A stretch of DNA of 64,000 nucleotides from Amycolatopsis alkalitolerans (GCF_006152065.1 NZ_VDFW01000032.1:1-64000), one strand, 5' to 3'. Positions 8,368 to 16,915 are shown, counted from the stretch's first letter. Notes: generated from the letters alone by a model not told the origin. A program made the numbers and translations.

Positions 8368-8465
8368 TGGACGACGAGTTCCTCCGCGATATCCGGCAGT
8401 GGCCAGAGGAGGTGGCCGATCCCGAAGAACCGTGGATCCCGCTGCCCAGGATCCCGCTGGACTGA
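8367..8465 (+). CDS. 32-residue micro-ORF between imuB and dnaE2
   Basis: ATG 8367 overlaps the imuB stop (TGATG) and the stop at 8463-8465 ends one base before the dnaE2 start at 8467, so the ORF fills the gap exactly. The peptide begins MDDEFLRDIRQWPEEV and ends PWIPLPRIPLD; it is acidic at the N-terminus and carries three Trp and five Pro residues. A possible ribosome site is AGGGAG about 10 nt upstream. I do not recognise the family. Perfect coupling to both neighbours argues for a translated product, either a small mutasome component or simply a translational bridge to dnaE2. Confidence 0.6.
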   Translation: MDDEFLRDIRQWPEEVADPEEPWIPLPRIPLD

Positions 8466-8466
8466 C

Positions 8467-11400
8467 ATGGGCTTCAACAACCCCGCCGTTCCGTGGTGGC
8501 AGCTGGAACGCACGCTAAGCGGGAAACCCGTCCCGGCCGACGGTGGGGACAGCCCGGCGTGGACCCGTAAGCGGGAAGGCTACGTACGGCCGGCGGACTT
8601 CCCGCCGCCCCGCGCGGACGATCACTCCGGCGGCCGCAAGCGGGTGCCCTATGCCGAGCTGCACTGCCATTCCAACTTCAGTTTCCTCGACGGGGCAAGC
8701 GATCCCGAGACGCTCGTGGAAGAGGCCTCCCGGCTGGAGCTGGACGCGATCGCGCTCACCGATCACGACGGGATGTACGGTGTGGTCCGCTTCGCCGACG
8801 CGGCAAGGGAACTCGGCGTCAGGACGGTGTTCGGCACCGAGCTGAGCTTCGGGCTTTCCGGGCCGCAGAACGGGATCGCCGATCCGGAGGGCGAGCACCT
8901 GCTGCTGCTGGCCAAGGAGGACGACGGGTACGCCGCGCTGTGCCGGGCGATCACCGCGGGTCAGTTGCGCGGGCACGATGTCGAGTTGTCCAAGGCGCAG
9001 CGGGCGGAGAAGGGCCGCCCGGTCTACGACCGGGAGACCGTGGCCGCCGAGGTGCACGGCAAGGCCGTGGTGCTCACCGGCTGCCGCAAGGGCACGGTGC
9101 GCCGGGCGCTGGCGCGGGAGGGGGCGGACGGCGCGGCCAGGGAGATCCGCCGGCTGATGGACCTGTTCGGCCGCGAGCAGGTGTTCGTCGAATTGCTCGA
9201 CCACGGCCATCCCGGGGACAGCCTGGACAACGACGTCCTCACCGCCCTCTCGGAACGGCTGGGCGTGCTGACGGTGGCCACCAACAACGTGCACTACGCG
9301 ACTCCGGGCGGCAGCAGGCTCGCCGGGGCGATGGCGGCGATCCGCGCGCGGCGCGGGCTCGACGAGATGGCGGGCTGGCTGCCTGCGGCGGGGAAGGCGT
9401 TCCTGCACTCGGGCGAGGAAATGGCGCGACGGTTCGAGCGCTACCCGGGTGCGGTGCAGCGCGCCGCCCTGCTGGGCGTGCGCTGCGCGTTCGATCTGAA
9501 GCTGATGGCGCCGGACCTGCCGCCGTTCGACGTCCCCGAGGGCGAGACAGAGGCGAGCCACCTGCGAAAGAAGGTGTGGGAAGGAGCGCGCAAGGAGTAC
9601 GGCACGCGGGAGGAGCGCCCGGACGCCTACGAGCAGCTCGACCACGAGCTGGAGATCATCGAGAAGCTGAAGTTCCCCGGCTACTTCCTCATCGTCTGGG
9701 AAATCGCGGATTTCTGCCACCGCAAGGGGATCCTGTGCCAGGGCCGGGGTTCGGCGGCGAATTCGGCGGTCTGTTTCGCACTCGGCATCACCAAGGTCGA
9801 CGCGGTGAAGTGGCACCTGCTGTTCGAACGGTTCCTCGCCCCCGACCGCGACGGCTACCCCGATATCGATCTGGACATCGAGTCCGACCGCCGCGAGGAG
9901 GTCATCCAGCACGTCTACGAAAAGCACGGCCGGCTGCGTGCGGCCCAGGTGGCGAACGTGATCACCTACCGGGCCAAGTCCGCGATCCGGGACGCCGCCC
10001 GCGCGCTCGGCTTCTCGCCGGGGCAGCAGGACGCGTGGAGCAAGCAGATCGACCGCTGGGGCCCGCTCCAGGTCACCAAGGACGACCACGATCACGACAT
10101 CCCGGCGCCGGTGCTCGAGCTGGCCGCGGCGCTGGAGGACTTCCCCCGGCATCTGGGCATCCACTCCGGCGGCATGGTGATCTGCGACCGGCCGGTGAGC
10201 GAGGTATGCCCGATCGAATGGGCCCGGATGGAGAACCGCAGTGTGCTGCAGTGGGAGAAGGACGACTGCGCCTCCGCCGGGCTGGTCAAGTTCGACCTGC
10301 TCGGGCTCGGCATGCTCTCCGCGCTGCGGTACATGCTCGAGCTGGTGGCCGAGCACAAGGGCATCGAGGTGAACCTGGGCAAGCTCGACCTGGAGGACCA
10401 GAACATCTACGAGATGCTGCGGCAGGCTGACGCGATCGGGGTCTTCCAGGTGGAAAGCCGGGCGCAGCTGGCGACCTTGCCCAGGCTCAAACCGAGGGAG
10501 TTCTACGATCTCGCGATCGAGGTCGCGCTCATTCGGCCCGGCCCGATCCAGGGCGGCTCGGTGCATCCCTACATCCGGCGCAAGAACAAGCAGGAGGAAT
10601 GGGAGTTCGACCATCCTCTGCTGGAGAACGCGCTCGGCAAGACCTACGGCGTGCCGCTGTTCCAGGAACAGATGATGCAGATCGCGCTGGACGTCGCGGA
10701 TTTCACCGCCGCCGAGGCCGACGCGTTGCGGCACGCGATGGGCGCCAAACGCTCCACCAAGAAGATGGAACGGCTGCGGCAGCGCTTTTACGAAGGTGCC
10801 GCGAAGAAGGGCATCGGCGAGGAGCTGGCGGGGCGGATCTTCGAGAAGCTGAAGGCGTTCTCGAACTTCGGTTTCCCGGAAAGCCACGCGCTGAGCTTCG
10901 CCTACCTGGTGTTCGCGAGCGCGCATTTCAAGTACTACCACCCGGACGTGTTCTGCGCGGGGCTGCTGCGCGCGCAGCCGATGGGGTTCTACTCACCGCA
11001 GTCGCTCGTCGCCGACGCGCGGCGGCACGGGGTGACCGTGCACGGCCCGGACGTCAACGCCAGCCTCGCGTACGCGACCCTCGAACCCGGCGAGGGGAAG
11101 TACCACGCGGTGCGGATCGGGCTCGGGGACGTGCGGCTGATCGGCGAGGAGCTGGCCGAAACCCTTGTCGAGGAAAGGAAATCCGGCGGCCCGTACACGA
11201 GCATGGCCGACGTGGCGCGGCGCGTGCGGCTGAGGAGGCCGCAGGTCGAGTCGCTGGCCACCGCGGGCGCGTTCGGCTCCTTCCCGGACATCCATCGCGA
11301 CCGGCGGCGCGCGCTATGGGCGGCGGGCGCGGTCGCCGAGGACCGGCCGGAGAAGCTGCCCGGCACCGGTGTCGGCACGAACGCGCCCATGCTGCCTGGG

Positions 11401-11814
11401 ATGACCGAGATCGACGTCGCGGCCGCCGACGTGTGGGCCACCGGCATGTCCCCGGGCAGCTTCCCCACCCAGTTCATCCGCGAACGGCTCGACGCGCTCG
11501 GCGTGGTGCCCGCCGCGAAACTGGCCGACGTCGAGGCGGGCAGGCGGGTGCTGATCGGCGGCGCGGTCACCCACCGGCAGCGGCCGGCGACCGCGGGCGG
11601 GATCACGTTCCTCAACATCGAGGACGAGACGGGCATGGTGAACGTCATCTGCACCGCCGGGCTGTGGGCCCGCTACCACCGGATCGCACGCGGCAGCCCG
11701 GCGATGCTGATCCGCGGGGTGGTGGAGCGCGCCGACGGGGTGGTCAGCCTGCTCGCGGACCGGTTGCAGCACCTGCCGATGCGGATCTCCGCGAAGTCAC
11801 GGGACTTCCGGTGA
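8467..11814 (+). CDS. dnaE2: Error-prone DNA polymerase DnaE2
   Basis: A 1115-residue C-family polymerase. The N-terminal PHP domain begins YAELHCHSNFSFLDG (about 62-76) followed by ALTDHDGMYG. The polymerase palm contains PDIDLDIESDRR with the catalytic Asp at 466, 468 and 470; a further motif is IRPGPIQGGSVHPYI. An OB fold lies near 1020-1090 (ETGMVNVICTAGLW). It lacks the longer C-terminal tail of replicative DnaE1, as expected for DnaE2/ImuC. It is co-transcribed with imuA and imuB under the LexA box and performs mutagenic translesion synthesis. The last seven codons fall in a 170-bp tandem duplication, so an identical coding tail is repeated downstream out of context. Confidence 0.95.
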   Translation: MGFNNPAVPWWQLERTLSGKPVPADGGDSPAWTRKREGYVRPADFPPPRADDHSGGRKRVPYAELHCHSNFSFLDGASDPETLVEEASRLELDAIALTDHDGMYGVVRFADAARELGVRTVFGTELSFGLSGPQNGIADPEGEHLLLLAKEDDGYAALCRAITAGQLRGHDVELSKAQRAEKGRPVYDRETVAAEVHGKAVVLTGCRKGTVRRALAREGADGAAREIRRLMDLFGREQVFVELLDHGHPGDSLDNDVLTALSERLGVLTVATNNVHYATPGGSRLAGAMAAIRARRGLDEMAGWLPAAGKAFLHSGEEMARRFERYPGAVQRAALLGVRCAFDLKLMAPDLPPFDVPEGETEASHLRKKVWEGARKEYGTREERPDAYEQLDHELEIIEKLKFPGYFLIVWEIADFCHRKGILCQGRGSAANSAVCFALGITKVDAVKWHLLFERFLAPDRDGYPDIDLDIESDRREEVIQHVYEKHGRLRAAQVANVITYRAKSAIRDAARALGFSPGQQDAWSKQIDRWGPLQVTKDDHDHDIPAPVLELAAALEDFPRHLGIHSGGMVICDRPVSEVCPIEWARMENRSVLQWEKDDCASAGLVKFDLLGLGMLSALRYMLELVAEHKGIEVNLGKLDLEDQNIYEMLRQADAIGVFQVESRAQLATLPRLKPREFYDLAIEVALIRPGPIQGGSVHPYIRRKNKQEEWEFDHPLLENALGKTYGVPLFQEQMMQIALDVADFTAAEADALRHAMGAKRSTKKMERLRQRFYEGAAKKGIGEELAGRIFEKLKAFSNFGFPESHALSFAYLVFASAHFKYYHPDVFCAGLLRAQPMGFYSPQSLVADARRHGVTVHGPDVNASLAYATLEPGEGKYHAVRIGLGDVRLIGEELAETLVEERKSGGPYTSMADVARRVRLRRPQVESLATAGAFGSFPDIHRDRRRALWAAGAVAEDRPEKLPGTGVGTNAPMLPGMTEIDVAAADVWATGMSPGSFPTQFIRERLDALGVVPAAKLADVEAGRRVLIGGAVTHRQRPATAGGITFLNIEDETGMVNVICTAGLWARYHRIARGSPAMLIRGVVERADGVVSLLADRLQHLPMRISAKSRDFR

Positions 11815-11847
11815 GCCGGGAGACATCCGGAAAGTACTGTGCTTTCG

Positions 11848-11938
11848 TTACTAATCCGACCACAGTCACGGCTGTCTGCCTTGCGCGGCAACGGTTACGT
11901 ACTGCTCAGGGTCCGCCTACTTTTGGTCGGATTAGTAA
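11848..11938. repeat. 91-bp element with 15-bp perfect terminal inverted repeats (copy 1)
   Basis: The ends TTACTAATCCGACCA (11848-11862) and TGGTCGGATTAGTAA (11924-11938) are perfect inverted repeats. The interior contains CGGTTACG and GTCCGCCTACTTT blocks also seen, in reverse orientation and diverged, at 157-262. It resembles a miniature inverted-repeat element; no clear target duplication is visible. It could also act as a long-loop bidirectional terminator between convergent genes. Confidence 0.7.
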
Positions 11939-12017
11939 GTACTCGACCCGCCAGCCGTCCCTGAAGTCACGGGACTTCCGGTGAGCCGGGAGACATCCGG
12001 AAAGTACTGTGCTTTCG

Positions 12018-12108
12018 TTACTAATCCGACCACAGTCACGGCTGTCTGCCTTGCGCGGCAACGGTTACGTACTGCTCAGGGTCCGCCTACTTTTGGTCGG
12101 ATTAGTAA
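12018..12108. repeat. 91-bp element with 15-bp perfect terminal inverted repeats (copy 2)
   Basis: This copy is identical to 11848-11938 because of the 170-bp duplication. Its right arm and adjoining bases (12076-12108) encode the last eleven residues of the methyltransferase (LLIRPKVGGP region) and its TGA stop, so the element supplies, or grew out of, that gene's 3' end. Confidence 0.7.
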
Positions 12109-12771
12109 GTACTCGACCTGCCAGCCATCCCTGGTCAGTTCCTGGCGGCCGAGGACCTCGCTGGTGAATCCCGCCTCCGCCGCCAGCTTCTTCAGGTACG
12201 GCAGATCCCCGCTGGTGCCGAAGAAGACCAACATTCGCCCGCGCGGGGTGAGGTGTGCGCGGGCGCCCGCGAAGAAGGCCCGAAGCGCCCGGTAGTCCTC
12301 GTCCGTGATCGCGGCCTCGAACAGGTCGCGCGGGGCGAACCAGCGGAACGGCGGGTCGAACACGATCAGGTCGAACCGGCCTTCGACGGCGCTGAACACA
12401 TCGCTGTGCAGCACCGTGACCCGGTCGCCGACGCCGTTGCGTGCCGCGTTGTCGCGGGCCGCCTCCAGCGCGTGCGGGCTGATGTCGACGGCCACCACTT
12501 CGTGCGACTTCGAGGCGGCGAGGATCGCGTTGACCCCGCTGCCGGTGCCCATGTCGAGCACCCGGTCGTCCTCGCGGACCTCTTCGAGCACGGCTTCACC
12601 GAGCAGCGACGAGGTGCCCGAGATCGGCATGACCCGCGGCGGCACGACGATCTTGTGCCCGAGGTAGGAGAAGGTGCGCACGGTCTCGTCACGGATGCCG
12701 TTCGCGGCCTGCTCGTGCCAGCGGTGGATCCGGTCGACGTCGTCGGGGGAGAGCATCGGCTCGTGGGCCAT
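12076..12771 (-). CDS. SAM-dependent methyltransferase (small-molecule or HemK/RsmC-like)
   Basis: A 231-residue class I methyltransferase. Motif I is RVLDMGTGSGVNAILAA (about residue 70-86), followed by VVAVDISPHALEAAR and the catalytic-type tetrapeptide in LIVFDPPFRWF (DPPF, as in N-methyltransferases of the HemK/RsmC/TrmN6 type). That suggests an amino-group substrate on a nucleic acid or protein, by inference. Its 3' end lies in copy 2 of the tandem duplication. The start ATG has no Shine-Dalgarno but CACACT lies 7 nt upstream, fitting leaderless expression. It is divergent from the pentapeptide gene with only 26 bp between start codons. Confidence 0.8.
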   Translation of the reverse strand: MAHEPMLSPDDVDRIHRWHEQAANGIRDETVRTFSYLGHKIVVPPRVMPISGTSSLLGEAVLEEVREDDRVLDMGTGSGVNAILAASKSHEVVAVDISPHALEAARDNAARNGVGDRVTVLHSDVFSAVEGRFDLIVFDPPFRWFAPRDLFEAAITDEDYRALRAFFAGARAHLTPRGRMLVFFGTSGDLPYLKKLAAEAGFTSEVLGRQELTRDGWQVEYLLIRPKVGGP

Positions 12772-12778
12772 ACCGCTC

Positions 12779-12791
12779 AGTGTGGCAGTCT
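12779..12791. promoter_or_regulatory. Back-to-back -10 elements of a compact divergent leaderless promoter
   Basis: CACACT on the minus strand (12784-12779) lies 7 nt before the methyltransferase ATG, and CAGTCT on the plus strand (12786-12791) lies 6 nt before the pentapeptide ATG at 12798. Any -35 contacts would fall inside the opposing coding sequence. Confidence 0.45.
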
Positions 12792-12797
12792 CGGGCC

Positions 12798-13388
12798 ATG
12801 GACGCGGAGATCGGCGAGGATTACCGGGACGCGGTGCTGCCGGGCGCGCGCTGGGAGAAGCGGCAGTTCGTGCGATGCGATTTCACCGAGGCGGATCTGC
12901 GCGGGCTGACCACCCAGGGTTGCACCTTCGACGAGTGCGACTTCACGCGCGCCGACCTGGGCGAGTCGGCGCACGAGACGTCCGCCTTCCGCTCCTGCAC
13001 CTTCGACCGCACCGTGCTCGCGCAAGCGTCCTGGCGCGGCTGCTCGCTGCTCGGCTCGTCCTTTGTGGACTGCCGGTTGCGCTCGATCACCGTGCGGGAC
13101 ACGGACTTCACGCTGGTCAGCCTCGGCCGGACGGATCTGCGCAAGCTCGACCTGTCCGGCCTGAGGTTCCGCGACGCGAACCTCGTCGAGTCGAACCTGA
13201 CCGAGGTGAACCTGCGCGACGCGGACCTGCGTGGCGCGCGGATGCTAGGCGCTGACCTGTCCGGCGCCGACCTGCGCGGGGCGAAGCTCGACGCGAACGC
13301 CTTCGTCCAGGCGAAGTTCCCCGGCGCGCGAGTGGACGTGGACACCGCGCTCGCCTTCGCCGCCGCGCATGGTCTTGTTGTTTCGTGA
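12798..13388 (+). CDS. Pentapeptide-repeat protein
   Basis: A 196-residue protein with many A(D/N)Lxx-type pentapeptides: CDFTEADLRGL, CDFTRADLGES, RFRDANLVESNLTEVNLRDADLRGARMLGADLSGADLRGAKL. These form a right-handed quadrilateral beta-helix, as in MfpA/Qnr gyrase-protecting proteins and many proteins of unknown role. No signal peptide or membrane segment. GTG 12780 is an alternative upstream start, but ATG 12798 fits the -10 CAGTCT 6 nt upstream. It is convergent with the TNT-domain gene with 6 bp between stops. A DNA-mimic function cannot be deduced from the sequence alone. Confidence 0.85.
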   Translation: MDAEIGEDYRDAVLPGARWEKRQFVRCDFTEADLRGLTTQGCTFDECDFTRADLGESAHETSAFRSCTFDRTVLAQASWRGCSLLGSSFVDCRLRSITVRDTDFTLVSLGRTDLRKLDLSGLRFRDANLVESNLTEVNLRDADLRGARMLGADLSGADLRGAKLDANAFVQAKFPGARVDVDTALAFAAAHGLVVS

Positions 13389-13394
13389 TGCCGA

Positions 13395-15635
13395 TCAGTC
13401 GATGGGTGGTTCGCCGGGGTCCAGCTCGATCAGGTCGCCGTCGGCCATCAGGTCCTCGATCGAGGCCGGCAGCAGGTACGCCGCGCCGCCGCCGGGCTGG
13501 TTGAACCACGGGATCGCCACCCCGGCCAGCGCCTCGATCGGCCGCTGCACGCGGTAGACGTGGTACGGCCTGCTGACCCATTCCGGCACCAGTGAACGCT
13601 CCTCGAACGGCGTGCCGGCCGCGTAGGTCAGGTTGCCGTTCGCGTCGCCGAACCGGTCGAGCTCGCTGCCCGCGGGCAGCGGTCGCATCTCCTTGCCGCG
13701 GAACAGGGTCAGCGGCGGCTCACCCGGCATCGGCTGGATCGGCCACTGCGAGCCCCCGCCGCCGGTGCCGTTCTGCTGCGCGGCCGGGCGCGCCGGCTCA
13801 CGCCGCTGGGGCTGCTGCGGAGGCGGCTCGCGGCGCGGCGGAGGCGGCGGCACCGGCGCGGCCAGCATGGTCGGCGGCGCCTCCAGCATCGTCTCCTCCT
13901 GGCGCGGCTCACCGGCCGGCGGCGACGGCGGCTCGACCCGAGCCGGGGGTTCCGGCCGGGACGGCACCTCCACCCGCGAAGGCAGGTCCGCCCGCGAAGG
14001 CAGGTCCACCCGGGACGGCAGGTCCGCTCGCGACGGCAGGTCTGGCCGTGGCGGCTGGTCCCCGTGCGTCAGCAACTCCGGTAGTGGCTCGGCATGGGGC
14101 GGCTGGTCCGTGTGCGCGAGCGGCTCACCTTCGCGGCGCCGCTCTGTACTCGGACCGCCGTTGACGGGCGCGGTGTCATCCATCTCGACCGGCGGGGCGG
14201 CGGGCACCGGCGCCACGGCCCGGCCGCCCGGGTCGAGCAGCAGCTTGCCGAGCATGAACGCCGCCGCGTCCTGGGCGTCGCCGAACACCGCCGGGTTGGT
14301 CAGCTCCTTGTCGTACCAGCCGACACGCCAGCCGGACTCGACCGGCTCCATGCTCCAGCCGTGCTCGGCCGGCTCGCCGAGGCGGTACGCCGACTCGGGC
14401 ACGCCGAGGTCCTTCAGCCTGCCGCGCAGCATGTCCAGCGCCGGCTCCGGCTGCGGTTCGGGCTGCGCCGAGGGCTGAGGCGCGGACTGTGGCGGCGGTG
14501 GCGGTGTCGCGGGCGCGGCGGGCGGCACGAGCCGGGTCGCCGTCGGGCCGTCCTCGGGCTCGGGCGCCCGCTCCGGCTCGGGTTCGGGCTCCGGGAGCAC
14601 CGAAGCCTGGACCATCGTCGGCGGGCCGTCGTCCAGGTTCGGCATCGGCGTGAACGTCGTTGGCTGCTCGACCTGCGGCGGTTCCTGGGGCTCGTCGGCT
14701 TCCGCCTGCTCCTCGAAGTGCGGCTCGGGTTCCGGCGCGAGTGGCTCGGGCGGCGCGGGTGGCTTGGTCGGCTGTTCCGCGAGCGGCCGCGCGGGCCGCG
14801 TCGGCGGGGGCTGGTTGCCACGAGTCAGATGCGCGTTCGCCGCCTGGAGCGTCTGCTCGGGCACCTCCGGGAGCCGGAACCCGGTCTGCTGGATGTGCGC
14901 GACCAGCTCACCCTCCGGGGCGACGCCGTACTCCTGCAGGTAGTAGTTCACTGCGGCCGGCCAGATCCAGGTGCCGTCGGTGTGGAAGGCGACCGGCACC
15001 TTCGGCACCGGCGGTGTGGCGAGGCGGTCGAGGTCGAAACCACGCTCGGTCAGCACCACGGGCGCGGCGCCGAGGTACTCGTAGAGGCGGTCCAGTTCCT
15101 CCGCGTCCAGTTCGGGCCGGTTGAGCACCGGGCGGCCGTCGGGGCCCTGGCCGTCGAAGATCCGGGCGATCCGGAACCGCGGGCCGGGCTGCTCGGCGCC
15201 GAGGCCGGACATCCGGCGCATCAGCCAGTCCGGCACGTTCTCTTCCGAGCGCGGGAACATGCGCAGCTCGTCGGTGTAGGCCTGCGGCGGGGGTTGCAGA
15301 TCCCAGCGGGGCTCTTCGCGGTCGTACTCGAGGTTGTAACTCGATGGGTGGTCGAGCTGGTAGCGGGCGTTGAACCAGGTGCCCCTGCCCTCGCGGTACA
15401 TGCCCGCGCGCAGGCGGCCGAACAGGGTCGCGATGTCGTGCGTGGCCATCCACTCGCCGACACTGCCGTCCTCGGACAGCACCTCGCCGGTGAGCTCGTG
15501 GTACCGGCCCACGGCCCGGTACTGCGCGGTCACGCGGCGCCAGTCGCGTGGTGCGGCGCGGAGCAAGGCCAGCCCGATCTGCTTGACCAGAGTGTCCTGC
15601 TCCGTCGCGTTCAGCTGCGTCGTCGGTTGAGCCAC
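13395..15635 (-). CDS. Large Pro-rich protein with C-terminal TNT (NAD+ glycohydrolase toxin) domain
   Basis: A protein of about 746 residues. Residues 1-280 form a globular actinobacterial domain ([39 protein letters not shown]). A Pro/Glu-rich linker follows, then a second small domain near 410-465, another Pro-rich linker with five DLPSR[AV] hexapeptides (about 528-557), and a C-terminal TNT-like domain (about 650-745) with [35 protein letters not shown] and [17 protein letters not shown]. In M. tuberculosis CpnT this fold hydrolyses NAD+; the Gln of the NQPGGG motif matches its conserved catalytic-loop region. No signal peptide, so export, if any, needs a dedicated system. No obvious immunity gene is adjacent. 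Start is GTG 15635 or TTG 15638; neither has a clear ribosome site. Confidence 0.8.
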   Translation of the reverse strand: MAQPTTQLNATEQDTLVKQIGLALLRAAPRDWRRVTAQYRAVGRYHELTGEVLSEDGSVGEWMATHDIATLFGRLRAGMYREGRGTWFNARYQLDHPSSYNLEYDREEPRWDLQPPPQAYTDELRMFPRSEENVPDWLMRRMSGLGAEQPGPRFRIARIFDGQGPDGRPVLNRPELDAEELDRLYEYLGAAPVVLTERGFDLDRLATPPVPKVPVAFHTDGTWIWPAAVNYYLQEYGVAPEGELVAHIQQTGFRLPEVPEQTLQAANAHLTRGNQPPPTRPARPLAEQPTKPPAPPEPLAPEPEPHFEEQAEADEPQEPPQVEQPTTFTPMPNLDDGPPTMVQASVLPEPEPEPERAPEPEDGPTATRLVPPAAPATPPPPPQSAPQPSAQPEPQPEPALDMLRGRLKDLGVPESAYRLGEPAEHGWSMEPVESGWRVGWYDKELTNPAVFGDAQDAAAFMLGKLLLDPGGRAVAPVPAAPPVEMDDTAPVNGGPSTERRREGEPLAHTDQPPHAEPLPELLTHGDQPPRPDLPSRADLPSRVDLPSRADLPSRVEVPSRPEPPARVEPPSPPAGEPRQEETMLEAPPTMLAAPVPPPPPRREPPPQQPQRREPARPAAQQNGTGGGGSQWPIQPMPGEPPLTLFRGKEMRPLPAGSELDRFGDANGNLTYAAGTPFEERSLVPEWVSRPYHVYRVQRPIEALAGVAIPWFNQPGGGAAYLLPASIEDLMADGDLIELDPGEPPID
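13962..14051 (-). repeat. Five 18-nt tandem repeats in the TNT-protein linker
   Basis: Units such as CGGCAGGTCCGCTCGCGA recur every 18 nt and encode DLPSRA / DLPSRV hexapeptides on the minus strand. Confidence 0.8.
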
Positions 15636-15760
15636 CAACTCATTTTGACGGGTGCCCCGGGTGAATGCACAACACCCGCACCTTTATCACGATTGACCTG
15701 TGCGAATACCTCACAGGTGGTACGGAGCGTCCAACCGGCACTACGCAAAGTGGTCTCTGT

Positions 15761-15766
15761 CAGAAT
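15761..15766 (+). promoter_or_regulatory. -10 element of folD (leaderless)
   Basis: CAGAAT lies 7 nt before the folD GTG, and no Shine-Dalgarno is present between them. Confidence 0.45.
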
Positions 15767-15773
15767 GGGCGGC

Positions 15774-16631
15774 GTGACGGCGAAGGTTCTCGACGGCAAA
15801 GCGACCAAGGACGCCATCTACGCGGAGTTGAAGCCACGGGTGGCCGCGCTCGCCGGGCGGGGGATCAGCCCGGGGCTCGGCACCGTGCTCGTCGGCGACG
15901 ATCCCGGTTCGCATTCTTATGTGCGGATGAAGCACGCGGACAGCGCGAAGGTGGGCGTCAACTCGATCCGCCGCGATCTGCCCGGCGACATCAGCCAGGA
16001 CAAGCTCGAAGCGGTCATCGACGAGCTCAACGCCGATCCGGCCTGCCACGGCTACATCGTGCAGTTGCCCCTGCCCAAGCATCTGGACACCGGCCGTGTC
16101 CTCGAGCGGATCGCCCCGGAGAAGGACGCCGACGGGCTCGCCCCGGTCAGCCTCGGCCGGCTCGTGCTGAACCAGCCCGGCCCGCTGCCGTGCACCCCCT
16201 ACGGCATCATCCGGTTGCTGCGCCGCTACGAGATCCCGATCGACGGGGCCAACGTGACCGTCGTCGGCCGTGGCATCACCGTCGGGCGTTCGCTGGGGCT
16301 GCTGCTGACCCGCCGCACCGAGAACGCGACCGTGACCTTGTGCCACACCGGCACTCGCGACCTCGCCGCCGAGGTGCGGCGCGCGGATATCGTCGTCGCC
16401 GCGGCCGGGGTGCCCGGGATCATCACCGCGGACATGGTCAAATCCGGTGCGGCCGTGCTCGACGTCGGCGTCTCGCATGTCGAGGGCAAGCTGACCGGGG
16501 ACGTCGCGCCCGGGGTCGACGAGGTCGCCGGATGGCTGTCCCCGAACCCCGGCGGGGTCGGCCCGATGACCAGGGCGATGCTCGTGACCAACGTGGTGGA
16601 GGCGGCCGAACGTGTCGTCGCCTCGCGGTAG
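15774..16631 (+). CDS. folD: Methylenetetrahydrofolate dehydrogenase / methenyltetrahydrofolate cyclohydrolase
   Basis: A 285-residue bifunctional FolD that interconverts 5,10-methylene- and 10-formyl-tetrahydrofolate using NADP. Signatures are [13 protein letters not shown] (catalytic Tyr/Lys), [26 protein letters not shown] (nucleotide-binding loop) and [15 protein letters not shown] 15774 matches the family start ([11 protein letters not shown]); ATG 15765 is possible but would overlap the -10 element. The product feeds purN and purH, encoded 12 kb upstream. The 3' end overlaps the DUF3017 gene by 20 bp, as in mycobacteria. Confidence 0.93.
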   Translation: MTAKVLDGKATKDAIYAELKPRVAALAGRGISPGLGTVLVGDDPGSHSYVRMKHADSAKVGVNSIRRDLPGDISQDKLEAVIDELNADPACHGYIVQLPLPKHLDTGRVLERIAPEKDADGLAPVSLGRLVLNQPGPLPCTPYGIIRLLRRYEIPIDGANVTVVGRGITVGRSLGLLLTRRTENATVTLCHTGTRDLAAEVRRADIVVAAAGVPGIITADMVKSGAAVLDVGVSHVEGKLTGDVAPGVDEVAGWLSPNPGGVGPMTRAMLVTNVVEAAERVVASR

Positions 16632-16911
16632 CGGCCGTTCCGCGGTGACCGAGCACGTGCCGTTCGGCGTCGTGCTCGTGCTGGTCGCGGTCGCCGCGGT
16701 GCGCATCCTGCAGTACCACTGGCGGCAGGGCGCCGTCATCATCGGCGGCGCCCTGCTCGTCGCGGCGGTGTTCCGGGCCGTGCTGCCCGACGTGCGCGCG
16801 GGCCTGCTGGCGATCCGCGGCCGCCCGGTGGACGTGCTGACCTACGCGGGTCTCGGCACCGTCGTGCTGTTCCTGGCCTTCACCATCACCAACGGCCCGT
16901 TCGGCAGTTGA
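16612..16911 (+). CDS. DUF3017 membrane protein
   Basis: A 99-residue protein with three hydrophobic segments (about 17-35, 40-57, 75-95), the DUF3017 architecture. It overlaps folD by 20 bp and occupies the same place as the small membrane protein downstream of folD in mycobacteria (Rv3355c). The start is GTG 16612. Function unknown; co-expression with folD is expected from the overlap. Confidence 0.8.
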   Translation: MSSPRGSGRSAVTEHVPFGVVLVLVAVAAVRILQYHWRQGAVIIGGALLVAAVFRAVLPDVRAGLLAIRGRPVDVLTYAGLGTVVLFLAFTITNGPFGS

Positions 16912-16915
16912 CCAC

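Larger units (their letters stand above)
11793..12132. repeat. 170-bp tandem duplication joining the 3' ends of dnaE2 and the methyltransferase
   Basis: Copy 1 is 11793-11962 and copy 2 is 11963-12132, with a period of exactly 170 and only two differences (11949 C versus T at 12119; 11957 G versus A at 12127). Each unit contains the last codons of dnaE2 (KSRDFR and stop), the intergenic palindromic element and the last codons of the convergent methyltransferase. Copy 1 supplies the real dnaE2 end and copy 2 the real methyltransferase end; the inner pieces are vestiges. In the methyltransferase frame the vestige differs by one missense (Gln to Arg) and one silent change. Confidence 0.95.

Noticed and set aside
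8515-10941. 808-codon open frame antisense to dnaE2
   Set aside because: Shadow of a long high-GC gene; no motif and no ribosome site.
14094-15773. Long N-terminal extension of the folD frame
   Set aside because: The frame runs antisense to the TNT-domain gene; the conserved FolD start is at 15774.
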